The position numbers and the translations under genes are program-made. Below are positions 36,780 through 47,252 of a stretch of DNA of 64,000 nt, one piece after another. Every line of letters starts with the position of its first letter. Positions within the stretch are counted from its first letter, which is position 1. The DNA lies in assembly GCA_038501625.1 (NCBI GenBank), contig JAZAYU010000901.1:1-64000 (forward strand), in the 5' to 3' direction. Source of the stretch: Corbicula japonica (Eukaryota > Mollusca > Bivalvia > Venerida > Cyrenidae). Below the pieces are notes generated by a model, which was given only the letters and a program-made list of their open reading frames with translations, was not told the DNA's origin and searched no databases.

Positions 36780-38280
36780 TCCTGGAGTTATTACCCTTTA
36801 ATAAGTGATATTTGATAAAATTGGCACTGTCCTCTCTCTAACAATCTAAAAATAGTAAAATACGCATAATCAGGAATTGCCACATTCAGAAGACACAACC
36901 TCGCTAAACAGCCAAGAAGAGAGGAAGAGAAGGCACGGTTTATAAAATGATCAGTCAAAACAGATACCATAAACAAAAATGGGAACATGGGGGGTAACCG
37001 CCTTGAAAGGGTCTGTGGCAAAATATTTTACCACTGGAGTTTAAACTAAGTTCTAGGGTGCACCAACCTCACACTTGCCCAAGCAGGTTCTCATATCAAC
37101 AAACAAGTACATGTTGTCTTGGTGAAATAACTCCAACCCAACCATCAGATCATCTATGTTGTATGCAAAAGCACACAAACATATAAAACATACCACGCAT
37201 ATAGCATTGAAAAGCCAATGGGGTGGGCACTTAATGATCATACCGAGACCAAAGCCCCTGAAGTCAAATCAGCAAGAAAACGATGACATGTATAAAAGAA
37301 ATAAACATTGCTTCTAGGTTCTTTCAAGAAAATATTTCCCCATAAACCTTCATAAACTCTAAAACCCCTGCTACCGTCGTGCAACCAAAGAGGTAAGCAT
37401 AAAGATCAACGGTAGATGGGTTGATCACCAGGCCTACAGAGCGCTGTAGAATATCATGATGATTACCTTTTTTGAATTTACAGATGGTTTTGACGAATAA
37501 CAAGGAAAAATGAACATTCCCTTTTTTATCTTTATTTTAAAAATACAATCTCCACAAAACACTGGCTGTGAAATACCTTGTTGCAAAAGTGATTTTAAAC
37601 TGTACATGTTTTTTTGAATTAAATCTGGGTATCTGCGAGAAAAGTTGGAAAAGGTTGGGTTTTGTTTTAATTTTTGATACCGATAACCTTGTTTTAAAAG
37701 TTTTTCTCATATGCAAAGATTATGCTCATTAAAATTATTAACATCAATGCAAGCTCTAGAAAAGCGATCAAGTTGTGAGATATAAACCCCGTAAGATGTT
37801 GCACGAGGATCATCGCCGTCTAAAAACGGAAAATGTACTATATTAAAATTAAAATCATCTCTTTCATCATATATTTTAGTAGTGACATATCAATTTTCAA
37901 TAGAAAGATTGAGATCAAGAAAGTTGCTTGCTTATCTGAAATGTTTGATTTATTAAGTTGTAGTTCATGAGGATAAATTTTATTAACCAGAGATGGAAAA
38001 TGGTTATTCAGCTAATCATCATGGTACCTCGAGTTGTTTTTAAACGCTGTAATAATGTTATCATGATGTTCGGTAGAAAGAGATGCCAGTATAACAGATA
38101 ACACAGATCAGCAACAATGGGTGCACAATTAATACCCATCGGAATGCTTATCACTTGTTTATAAATAGAGGTATCAAATCTCACGTAAAGATCACATAAA
38201 CTTGGAAAGCCGTAACGGTTATAGAATCTTCACCAGAGTTGGTCAGAAAAACATATGGGCATGATGTTCAGCCTATTTGA
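36780..38280 (-). pseudogene. Penelope-like reverse transcriptase, 5'-truncated and decayed
   Basis: Minus strand, about 38280 down to 37380 in coding order. A segment YKQVISIPMGINCAPIVADL matches the RT block G-I-P-M-G-T-N-C-A-P-L-x-A-D-L. Further on RYHDD stands where Y-L-D-D would hold two catalytic Asp, then ATFLDLNLSIEN, IYDERDDFNFNIVHFPFLDG, SYGVYISQLDRFSRAC and near the C-terminus NPSTVDLYAYLFGCTTVAGV. Several frameshifts and stops interrupt it. The 3' noncoding part with the cagtggcaaa-type hairpin follows at 37040-36780. Function lost; class given from the RT pattern, without a visible GIY-YIG endonuclease. Confidence 0.75.
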
Positions 38281-38289
38281 TAACTTGAC

Positions 38290-39053
38290 TGAGTGCTTAA
38301 ATTACGACGATCCACATGGCACTTCATTGCCAAATTCTAACGGAATTAGGTCCGCTCTTTAAGCTTAAACAGTCATCTTTTCTTGAAAGTATTGAGAAGT
38401 TATGACATAAAATAAAAGATTACCGCGTTCTTTCGTGTATCGAATTGGCATAATATGTTAGGTCTCTGATGAAATATGGTCAGATACATGTATGTACGGC
38501 GATGATTGGGAGTGTCGTGGCAAATGAAATTGCTTTTCACGTACCATTTTAGAGACAGGGTACCTATTGCGCAACATCTGGCGCAGCGGCGCATCGCTTT
38601 ATATGTATTGTGCAATTCCAGAGATAGTATCATGCTATTGTTTACTTTGGTCTCGAAACCGATGACCATATTTTAAAACCGAAAAAAAGCTTTAAAATGA
38701 TCTCATATATTGGGTAATTATTGAGAGACAGTTTGGCAACCGAAACACGTTAAACAGCTAAACTAAGATTCAAAACGTATTTTCACATAAAACAATTTAA
38801 TGTTATGCGCCCATATATCAATGTAATTTAAAGACCAGAATGGTCGACTATTTACAGAACAGGCCCAGTTTAGATCGGTTTTATCATAATATGTGATACA
38901 CTTTTAACCGAATGTCTTTTTTATGTTAGAATGTCCGCAACATTGAAACATGTATCATTTTAAAGAGAAATGCTGTCCAATTTTATTGAGTGTAGTTTTA
39001 CCCGTTACAGTTACCTATAAAATATTTAAGCAACGTTTGAAAATAGGGTCCGT
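38290..39053 (+). other. spacer, nothing recognised
   Basis: Between the retroelement fragment and the transposase. No clear mariner terminal repeat was found here, although one is expected near the transposase stop. Confidence 0.4.
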
Positions 39054-40118
39054 TTACATCATGTACTCAAAATGACGTCCATTCTGACGTCGCACCATCT
39101 CCACACGTTTCATGAAATTTATCATCACGTTGTTGCACATGTCACTGGTTATCTTTCTGATTTCACGTCTGATGGACAATTTAAGCTCCTCTGTAGATTT
39201 CGGCTGCACGCTATAAACTCTATCCTTGAGATGACCCAAAAGAAAGAAATCCAAAGGGCTGAGATCCGGAGAGTGGGGTGGCCAAGGGCGTTCCGTCTTT
39301 AGAGAGATGAAGCGTGTGTCAAATGTTTGTCTAAGCCATTCAAGAACTTTCTGTGCGGTGTGAGGCGCGGCACCGTCTTGTTGGAACCATATTTTTGTCA
39401 TATCGACCCCTTTCCGGCGGAGAGCAGGCAGGAACTTGTATTTGAGAAGAGACAAATAGCGTTCACTATTGATGGTCTCAGTATATCCGGCTTGATCTTG
39501 GAAAAAGAATGGCCCAATTATTCCTGTAGAGCTAATGGCTGCCCATACAGTTACTTTCTCCGCATGACATGGTTTCTCTACAAAAATGCCAGGTCTGACA
39601 TCTGACCAGTGGCGATGGTTCTGTTTGTTTAACTGTTGTTCCAAGAAGAAGTGAGACTCATCACTGAACCATACGTTTTCAAGAATCTCAGCATTCTCTG
39701 TCATCCAAATGGAAAAATCAAGACGTTGATTGACATCACTGTCTTTCAGATGTTGGAGAACTGGTATTGTATAGGGTGTTAGATTTAGATCGAACCTAGG
39801 AACCCTGTACACACTTGTCACACTGGAGGGATTTGTAATATCAGAAAGAACCCTTCTTACCGACCTCTGTGGTGTTTCACTAATCACCAGCTTCACATCT
39901 GCAACATTCTCATCACTCCTGCTGGTCCTAGGGTGACCCTGGTTATTGTATCTCTGGTCCAGTACACTTCCATGCTGCTCAAACCTTTTAACTACCCTGC
40001 TTACTTGTAGCCTGGTCACCCTCCTATCGCCAGGGTAAAGTTTCCTCATCCTTCTGGTTACAGCTATGATAGAACGGTGTTCAAAGTACAAGTTTATGAT
40101 ATCCTTAAACTTTTCCAT
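39054..40118 (-). CDS. mariner/IS630-type transposase, DD41D
   Basis: Intact frame of 354 codons from the ATG at 40118-40116 to the stop. The N-terminal third has helix-turn-helix character (residues about 1-110, Lys/Arg-rich). The catalytic triad lies in the blocks VWFSDESHFF (Asp about 153), IWFQQDGAAPHTA (Asp about 248) and PHSPDLSPLDFFLLGHLKD (Asp about 290). I count 41 residues between the second and third Asp, which points to the DD41D branch of IS630-Tc1-mariner rather than classical DD34D mariner. It cuts and pastes its element at TA sites. Terminal inverted repeats were not found, so mobility is uncertain even though no stop or frameshift is seen. Three tgacgtca-like sites lie upstream at about 40147-40176. 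Confidence 0.9.
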   Translation of the reverse strand: MEKFKDIINLYFEHRSIIAVTRRMRKLYPGDRRVTRLQVSRVVKRFEQHGSVLDQRYNNQGHPRTSRSDENVADVKLVISETPQRSVRRVLSDITNPSSVTSVYRVPRFDLNLTPYTIPVLQHLKDSDVNQRLDFSIWMTENAEILENVWFSDESHFFLEQQLNKQNHRHWSDVRPGIFVEKPCHAEKVTVWAAISSTGIIGPFFFQDQAGYTETINSERYLSLLKYKFLPALRRKGVDMTKIWFQQDGAAPHTAQKVLEWLRQTFDTRFISLKTERPWPPHSPDLSPLDFFLLGHLKDRVYSVQPKSTEELKLSIRREIRKITSDMCNNVMINFMKRVEMVRRQNGRHFEYMM

Positions 40119-40146
40119 GGACAACGCTTGAAAATATCAGTTAATT

Positions 40147-40176
40147 ATGACGTCATATATGACGTCATGACGTCGA
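40147..40176. promoter_or_regulatory. three overlapping CRE-like palindromes
   Basis: TGACGTCA occurs twice, followed by TGACGTCG, within 30 bases, 30-60 bases upstream of the transposase ATG. They could be bZIP/CREB-type sites driving the transposase, or part of its terminal repeat. Sequence certain, role inferred. Confidence 0.4.
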
Positions 40177-40379
40177 AATTTTCCCATAATTTACGTTGCA
40201 TACAAAATGGTGAAATGTCTAGTTTATTAAAGTACAAACGTTGTAGTTATAACTATATTATCAGTGAAACAACAATTATTTGAAAGTTTATCAGATATTA
40301 TGTACATGTCAAAGAACGCCAACGACAAAAATAAATAACAGCCACAATTATATCTTTTGTGATGATAAAAAGGTGAAAT

Positions 40380-41135
40380 ATGCATTTCAGGAATCGCAAC
40401 ATTCAGAAAAAACAGCCTCCCCACACAGTCAAGAAGAAGAGAGGGGGAGAGAGCATGGTTAATAAAATAATCAGTTTCAAAAAAGACACCACTAACAATA
40501 AACAAAAATGAGAACCCGAGGGGTTACCGCCTTGGAACGGTCAGTGGCAAATCAAATTGCCACTGGGGGTTTAAACCAGGTTCTAGGGTGCACCAACCTC
40601 ACACTTGCCCCAACAGGTTCTCATATCACAAAACAAGTACAAGTTGTCTTGGTGAAAAGACTCCAACCCACTTATCTGCTCAACAATGTTGCATGCAAAA
40701 GCACACAAACATATAAAACATAAGAAGCTAAGAGCATTGCAAAGCCGAAATGGGTACTCAATGATCTTACCGAGACCAGAGCTCCTGGAGTAAAATCAGC
40801 AAGAACACGATGACAGGGATAAAAGAAACAAATCGAGTTTCTAGGTTCTTTTAAGAAAAGATTTCCCCAATAACCTTCATAAACTCTTAAACCCCTGCCA
40901 CCGTCGTGCAACCAAAGAGGTAAGCATAATGATCAACTGTAGAAGGGTTAATCACCAGGCCTGCAGAGCGCTGTAAAATATCATGTTGGTAACCTTTCTT
41001 TTTAAATTTACAGATGGTTTTTACGAATAACCGGGAGAAATTAACACTGCCTTTAATCTTTTTCAACTTTTTTAAAACATTTTCATCATTTTTCATCTTT
41101 TTTAAAACATTTTCCAGATATAAACTGAATATTGA
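40380..41135 (-). pseudogene. Penelope-like retroelement, C-terminal and 3' part (minus)
   Basis: The minus frame at 41096-40887 reads NFSRLFVKTICKFKKKGYQH, then DILQRSAGLVINPSTVDHYA and FGCTTVAGV, the conserved C-terminus of this RT family. The region below carries the same 3' sequence as 36780-37440 (ggttctagggtgcaccaacc, ggggttaccgcc, hairpin cagtggcaaa). 5' part absent. Confidence 0.75.
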
Positions 41136-41139
41136 AATA

Positions 41140-42435
41140 CTTTATCAGACTTTTCAAATTATATGTTAAAATAAAAAAAAAAACCATTTTAATTGTGTGT
41201 CCAGCAAGTAAAACACTATGTTATATTTCAATAAAAACACCGATTACTACGACATGTTTTCCTTCTCAAAACTTCTCTATCTGTTTATACTTATTATTGA
41301 CCAATTTCCTTCGCCAATTGCCGAATGCTAACACCTGTCTAAGTTATTCATATTCCAGACTTCATTGAATACAATAAGGTAAAACATCGTTTAGCTCCGT
41401 TAACCTTGCATTTAAAGATACATGTATCTATACGATCGTTTCGGTCGTCCAATGCATGTATGAAGCAACAAAAAGGTATAAATAACCCCATTTGATATTT
41501 CCCTTTCACGACTATCAAAGCGTTTAATGATGAATCGTTGTTGTTGCCGCTGAAGGTTTTGATATATCATATTTTCATATCTGTTTGAATATGCCCAGTT
41601 CGATCAATAAACTGTGACCACAATTCTTCAAATCTTCTGTTCTGTCTGCTATACCGACGTTAGGTTAATTCTTATCCGTCTACTTTCCTACACTTTCTTT
41701 CTGCCTAAATATATTGTATTGTTTGTGTTTTTTTGTTGTTTTCTACAATGTTCGAGTACATACAGCTTCATATGTTTTTCGCCTATATTATGATAGTTTA
41801 TATATTTTCAGGAGAGAGATTATACAAGTTATTATAACTCAATCCTGTTGCAAATATTCACGATGTTTGTATATGGACATTTATCGAAGAAATAAGTATT
41901 GTTTAAACCAATGTGGCAACCACGTCTTTGATAGTTTACGCTTTTCACAGTCAGATGTTGCCGAACAAACTAACTAAGCCTGTAATATTCGGAAATTCGT
42001 AAAATCTTAAATTTATTATGCTTTATCATAGTTATTATTATCATTTATCATATGCTTTAAGACTACACCATGATCATGTCCGCATTCTGTTAGCAATGAC
42101 ACAGCTAAATGCCCCCTCACGCGTCGGTTTAGGATAAAACCAATATTTTCGTACCTAAATGTGGCGTATGACGCATGCGCACAACGTATCGTAAGAACTC
42201 TTTTGACAGACAATACATCTATGCTATCAAATCATTGCTAACTGACATAAGTGATAAGTGCAAATTGGGTCCGTGGTTTGAAATTTTGAAATCTCGGTTC
42301 GAAGCGTGAATTGCCTAACCTATGGGGAATAAATGAATCGCACATTGTGCATTATAGGCGCATGCATTCTTTGACACCGCATAATTATACGAATTTAAAA
42401 CAAAGGATTTAATGCTAATAAAATATATCCGAGTA
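41140..42435 (+). other. intron, nothing recognised
   Basis: AT-rich; no supported gene or complete element. Confidence 0.45.
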
Positions 42436-42439
42436 GTAC

Positions 42440-42528
42440 ACTTAAGTAATAGATTTGATTTAGTATTTGATACTCGGAAGATCGATCGAGTATTCGGTTA
42501 CTCGAGTTCTCGTTGCAATCCCTAGTTC
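42440..42528. mobile_element. solo hAT-like end
   Basis: Ends in ctcgagttctcgttgcaatccctag and is rich in alternating ctcgagt/cgatcgagt motifs, like the terminus of a tagggattgcaacg-type hAT. No matching left end or target duplication was found in the window. Confidence 0.35.
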
Positions 42529-42750
42529 AAAATACAAGCTTCAGTGGGGTGAGCAAAACGTGTGTTCATGTTTGAAATAGTGTGTTCTTTCAGAGAAAAA
42601 GTAGGACGAATATGATTAACCACCCGAATTTTCTATTAAACATTACACATCACTAGCCACCGAATCGCACGAGTCATAAGAAGTGATGCACCTTGCGCCA
42701 GATATTGTGCAGTTGTTGACCTCGGTGAAAGATTTAACTCCTTCTTTTAG

Positions 42751-42972
42751 GTATTAAGAAACTTCATGCGAGAATGTTTGAGGCTTGCAGACAAGTTTGA
42801 CAAGAACTCCATTGCATTTAGCATTAGGGTGACAGGGGAAACATTAGGCTACCCCATAGATATGGCGGTCAGTGTCATGTATAGGGCCGTTGCAGAGTTT
42901 GACAGCATCTACAGCAAAACAAGTCTCAAAGAAATCAACATTATTGAAGAAGATGACGATGAGACCATCAAG
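42751..42972 (+). CDS. exon: C-terminal half of macrodomain 1
   Basis: 222 nt, phase 0-0, acceptor ccttcttttag, donor catcaag|gtttgt. It continues NGGK of exon 35200-35433 as VLRNFMRECLRLADKFDKNS, then IAFSIRVTGETLGYPIDMA, MYRAVAEFDSIYSKTSLKEI and an acidic end. The A-x-K-x-x-x-S-I-A-F strand and the second phosphate loop (x-T-G-x-x-G-Y-P) are macrodomain hallmarks and remain well conserved (VTGETLGYP), unlike loop 1. Confidence 0.9.
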
Positions 42973-45829
42973 GTTTGTGTTTTAAGATAATATTTTGATT
43001 TCAGACTCAATCTTAAGCAGTTGGGAATTGTTTTAAACATGAAATTAAAGCCCATGCATCCATTGGTTTTATAGTACATGTATTAGTGAGATGATTTTAC
43101 AGTTAACACTCACTTGTAGACCAAACATGAATTATAACCGCTGACTTATAAGGCCTGCATTCATTCAACGTTCCACCCTGCACATTTCGACTTTGCATAA
43201 CTCTTGTCAGTTATATGTACAGTCAGATGCTGGACTACGTGAAGAAAACTGTAATTGTGTGTATAATTGTGTGGCTTCTCTGAATCACTTTCACTTTTCT
43301 AATGCGAAGTGTTTATATCATTTTGCAATATTTGCTAATTCCGTCATACCTGATAATGGTCATTGTTCTACAAAGTAGTTGGTCGGTCAGAAGTAACATA
43401 AAGTTTAATTTTAACACAAAGAGTGAAGTGAAACAGCAATATATTACGGACATATCTTATTAAGTATTCATATATTAATTATTTTGGTTTGTCTTTATAA
43501 GTTGCTTATTTCAGGTTTATATGACTTGCCGTAAGAGTTACCTAGCCTTATATCCCAGTAAATTTGTTTGCGTTAAAATCTTCCCACAGCCTTCTTGCCT
43601 TACAGTGTTTTTTTTTCCAGAAAATAGCTTCGTGGTAATACATTTGCTAGTATATACCCGAGCGATTGAAGTGACTGACATGGTAAATCTGAACTAGAAC
43701 TTTTCTTTAAGGGCTCACTACACTCCTCCCCAGCAGGTTCATAGATAGAAAGAAAATTATCAAAGTCTTAATAACAGCAAAATGCCGTTCATTAAAACTT
43801 TGCACTAATGAGTGTTACTAGTGTATCTTTATTTTGCATATGGTAAGACACGTTAGAACAGTAAAGAAAGATAGCGAGATCTTAATATTCCTTAATCTTC
43901 TATTTACATAAATTCACAACAATGAAACAACACAAACATAATTAAGTAACTGTTTCTTATTTCCTTACACCAGTTGACTTAAACTATTGTGTTTTTCTTT
44001 GAAAATGTCTCTTGTAAAAACTTATATCGATCATATCGTTATTTGGAAAGTGGAGATAACTTTAACCTTTGTGAAAAGATAACAACATATTTTCGCTTTA
44101 TCCAATGTCCAGATATGTGCAAATACCAAAACTTAAATTAAACAGACAATAAAGCATTTTGGCTCAGTGTAATATATATAATGATGTATGACTTGATCAA
44201 CAAGTGCAACAAGTGCAATTTTGTCGCCGGAATCTTATAGTGGGTAATCTAACATTTTGAAAATTTTGAGAGTTTAATGTCGTTGGATTTGTCTCAGAGA
44301 AAGCTATAAAACAATAATAATTATATTGATATGTTAGTTTCATGCTGAGCTGTGAGCAATACGTTTGAAATTTAGACTGGGATTTCATACTGGGATAACT
44401 CCAACTGATTTCAGTAAACTAACGCTAACTCACCATAATCACTGAGGTCTAACGCGTGTGACGACAAGTGTTGCGCAACGACAGTGTGTGTACGTTGCAC
44501 ATCGAAAGAATGTTTACATTACGACGACATTTATCACATGCTTGTTTCATTTTCGTGTATTTTGGACTAATTTTACTTCCAATGGAGATCCAATAAAGAT
44601 GGTAAATGTTATTTAATATAAACTGACACCTCTTGTTGTTATTCATAGTGCTTTAGTTTAGATAATGTCATGAAACGCGTTTATTTTTAAGTTTACTGTA
44701 CAAAGTCATCTACATATTATCTTCACAAAGATAATACTAATGACATGTATAAAAATACTTATTTTGTGTATAAATGATGTGATATGATAATTATACGCTT
44801 ATTGCTTCTGTGTTTCTGATTAAAAACCACCAGTAATTCTGTTTTTCAGCATTAGATGGTGTGTGCGTGTTGCACAGAGACTGTGTATGATGTTCAACAA
44901 AGTAAAATTTTACGCGTGTGTTAATCAACGAAATATTATATAATATTTATAGTTTTCAGGGAATAGACAATGCTGTATGTCGATACTTCTGTGTTTCATT
45001 TGGCGGTGAAACATGATGAGTCAAGTCAAAGTGCAGTGGTCCGCCCAGAGGAATATTTGTCTTACATCTATGAGACTGTCTCTTCGTCAAAAATAGGATA
45101 TAAAGAAAGAACATTTGAAGTACCTGGTCGTGATATGACGACAAAAATCAATGCTCTATGATTTGGTGAATTAACTGGGAACATCAGTGTTAGTGGAAAG
45201 CAGTGTGATATATGTGCAAATATAAGATACACGTTTACCTAAAGATTACTCATGTGTAAACTTTAATTAATAAAATCTAAAGACCCTGTCACATTATACT
45301 ACGTTTCCACTGCGTTGGCACGTCCATGTTTAATTTTCAAGACTACGGCCGTGAGATCGCAAGAAAATTGTTAAATTTTTCGTGAGGTGGAGATCTCAAG
45401 ACGTCCACACAGCGACCAAGGCGTTGCTACTGAGCTCATATTGTGTTCTATCTCGTTCCTACAGATTTATTGTTGGCGATTGTCTGTGCTCTCGTGGCGC
45501 TTGCACTGCGTGCACTGCGATTTCAAGGCACTCACACTGCGCTAAAGACGCTCGTTTGCTATTCCAATAAAACGAAGTGAATAGACACATCTTCATCAAT
45601 TATTTGTTTGTTCCGTCGTCGTCCCAGATTGATATGCACAAATTATTTGCTGGACTTGTATATCGGCAAGCAGTAGCCAGGCTTGGTGCCATAGTGAAAT
45701 AAGTGTTTATTTGCAAATATTATAAATGTATATAATTGATTTCGTCTTTTTTCATGCAAACGACGATGAAAGCGGTAGAGCGCACTAAAGAATGTAGTCG
45801 TTGTAAGAACGCAATAAAATAAACAAGAG
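42973..45829 (+). other. intron, mostly nothing recognised
   Basis: AT-rich sequence. It holds one small open frame (44970-45161, listed separately) and a more GC-rich segment at about 45290-45590 with scattered cgttg/gcactgcg motifs that resembles a mirrored segment at 47260-47600 in composition. No clear inverted alignment was established. Confidence 0.4.
44970..45161 (+). CDS. unassigned small open frame with a polyadenylation signal downstream
   Basis: Sixty-three codons, ATG to TGA, with protein-like composition (VVRPEEYLSYIYETVSSSKI, then RTFEVPGRDMTTKINAL). A possible acceptor (agttttcag) lies just upstream at 44959 and AATAAA at 45269-45274. In the frame of the ATG a stop precedes it, so if real it would be a short separate CDS. 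The Tyr-rich EEYLSYIYETV is suggestive of a signalling tail, but this is weak. Confidence 0.25.
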   Translation: MLYVDTSVFHLAVKHDESSQSAVVRPEEYLSYIYETVSSSKIGYKERTFEVPGRDMTTKINAL

Positions 45830-47252
45830 CCATGTTACACATTGTTTATCCCCCCGCCGGAAAAAAGTTACCTGAAGGTTGTACTTTCGTATAATTTACC
45901 TGGAGAGGAAATCCTTTTAAGTTTTGGAGTTAAGCTACGGACAAAATTCATCAAGTAAATCTGATAAAGTGGAATAACTCTTAAATTGGGCAAGGTAGAG
46001 TTATTGTTCTTGCACACTGCACTACCTACCAATGTGCTCTGTCAGTGTATGAAGTTTGAATAAAATCCCTCAAGTAGTTTTGGAGTTATGCTCCAGACAA
46101 AATTTATCAAGTACATCTGGTGAAGAGGATACTCTAAAATAGGCAAGGTAGAGTTATTGGAATTGCACACTGCACTACCTACCAATGTGCTCTGTCAGTG
46201 TATGAAGTTTGAATAAAATCCCTCAAGTAGTTTTGGAGTTATGCTCTGGAAAAATGTATCAAGTAAATGTGATAAAGGGGAATGACTCTAACAAAAGTCA
46301 AGGTAGAGTTATTGCACTTGCACACTGCACTACCTACCAATGTGCTCTGTCAGTGTATGAAATTTGAATTAAATCCCTCAAGTAGTTTTGGAGTTATGCT
46401 CCGGACAAAATTTATCAAGTAAATATGATAAAGAGGAATAACTCTAAAGTAGGCAAGGTAGAGTTATTGTTCTTGCACTACCTACCAATGTGCTCTGTCA
46501 GTGTATGAAGTTTGAATAAAATCCCCCAAGTAGTTTTGGACTTATGCTCCGGACAAAATTTATCAAGTAAATATGATAAAGGGGAATAACTCTAAAAATA
46601 GGCAAGGTAAACTTATTGTTCTTGCACACTGCACTACCTACCAATGTGCTCTGTCAGTGTATGAAGTTTGAATAAAATCCCTCAAGTAGTTTTGGAGTTA
46701 TGCTCCGGACAAAATTTATCAAGTACATTTGATGAAGAGGATACTCTAAAAAAGGCAAGGTAGAGTTATTGGAATTGCACACTGCACTACCTACCAATGT
46801 GCTCTGTCAGTGTATGAAGTTTGAATAAAATCCCACAAATAGTTTTGGACTTATGCTCCGGACAAAATTTATCAAGTAAATATGATAAAGGGGAATAACT
46901 CTAAAAATAGGCAAGGTAAACTTATTGTTCTTGCACACTGCACAACCTACCAATGTGCTCTGTCAGTGTATGAAGTTTGAATAAAATCCCTCAAGTAGTT
47001 TTGGACTTATGCTCCGGACAAAATTTATCAAGTAAATATGATAAAGGGGAATAACTCTAAGATTTGGCAAGGTAGAGTTATTGTACTTGCATACTGCACT
47101 ACCTACCAATGTGCTCTGTCAGTGTATGAAGTTTGAATAAAGTCCCTCAGTAGTTTTTAACTTATGCTCCGGACAAAATTGTTTCGGACGGACACACGGA
47201 CGGACGGACGAAGGGCATTTCTAATATCCCCCACGCCTTTGGCGGGGGGATA
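45830..47252 (+). mobile_element. pearl-like (Helentron-associated) element with eight tandem core repeats
   Basis: Core units start-to-start at 46033, 46186, 46341, 46489, 46645, 46798, 46954 and 47110 (site tgtgctctgtcagtgtatga), period 148-156 bp. It is followed by an acgg-type microsatellite (ggacggacacacggacggac) and a terminal hairpin ccccacgcctttggcgggggg; the left side begins near ttatccccccgccggaaa. Tandem core repeats plus ACGG-like microsatellite plus 3' hairpin is the plan of bivalve pearl/CvE elements, considered Helitron/Helentron-related. No coding capacity. Confidence 0.7.

Noticed and set aside
38690..40280. Direct repeat caacg(t/c)ttgaaaata on both sides of the transposase as its ends
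   Set aside because: The two copies are direct, not inverted, and one lies at the start codon; not a TIR pair.
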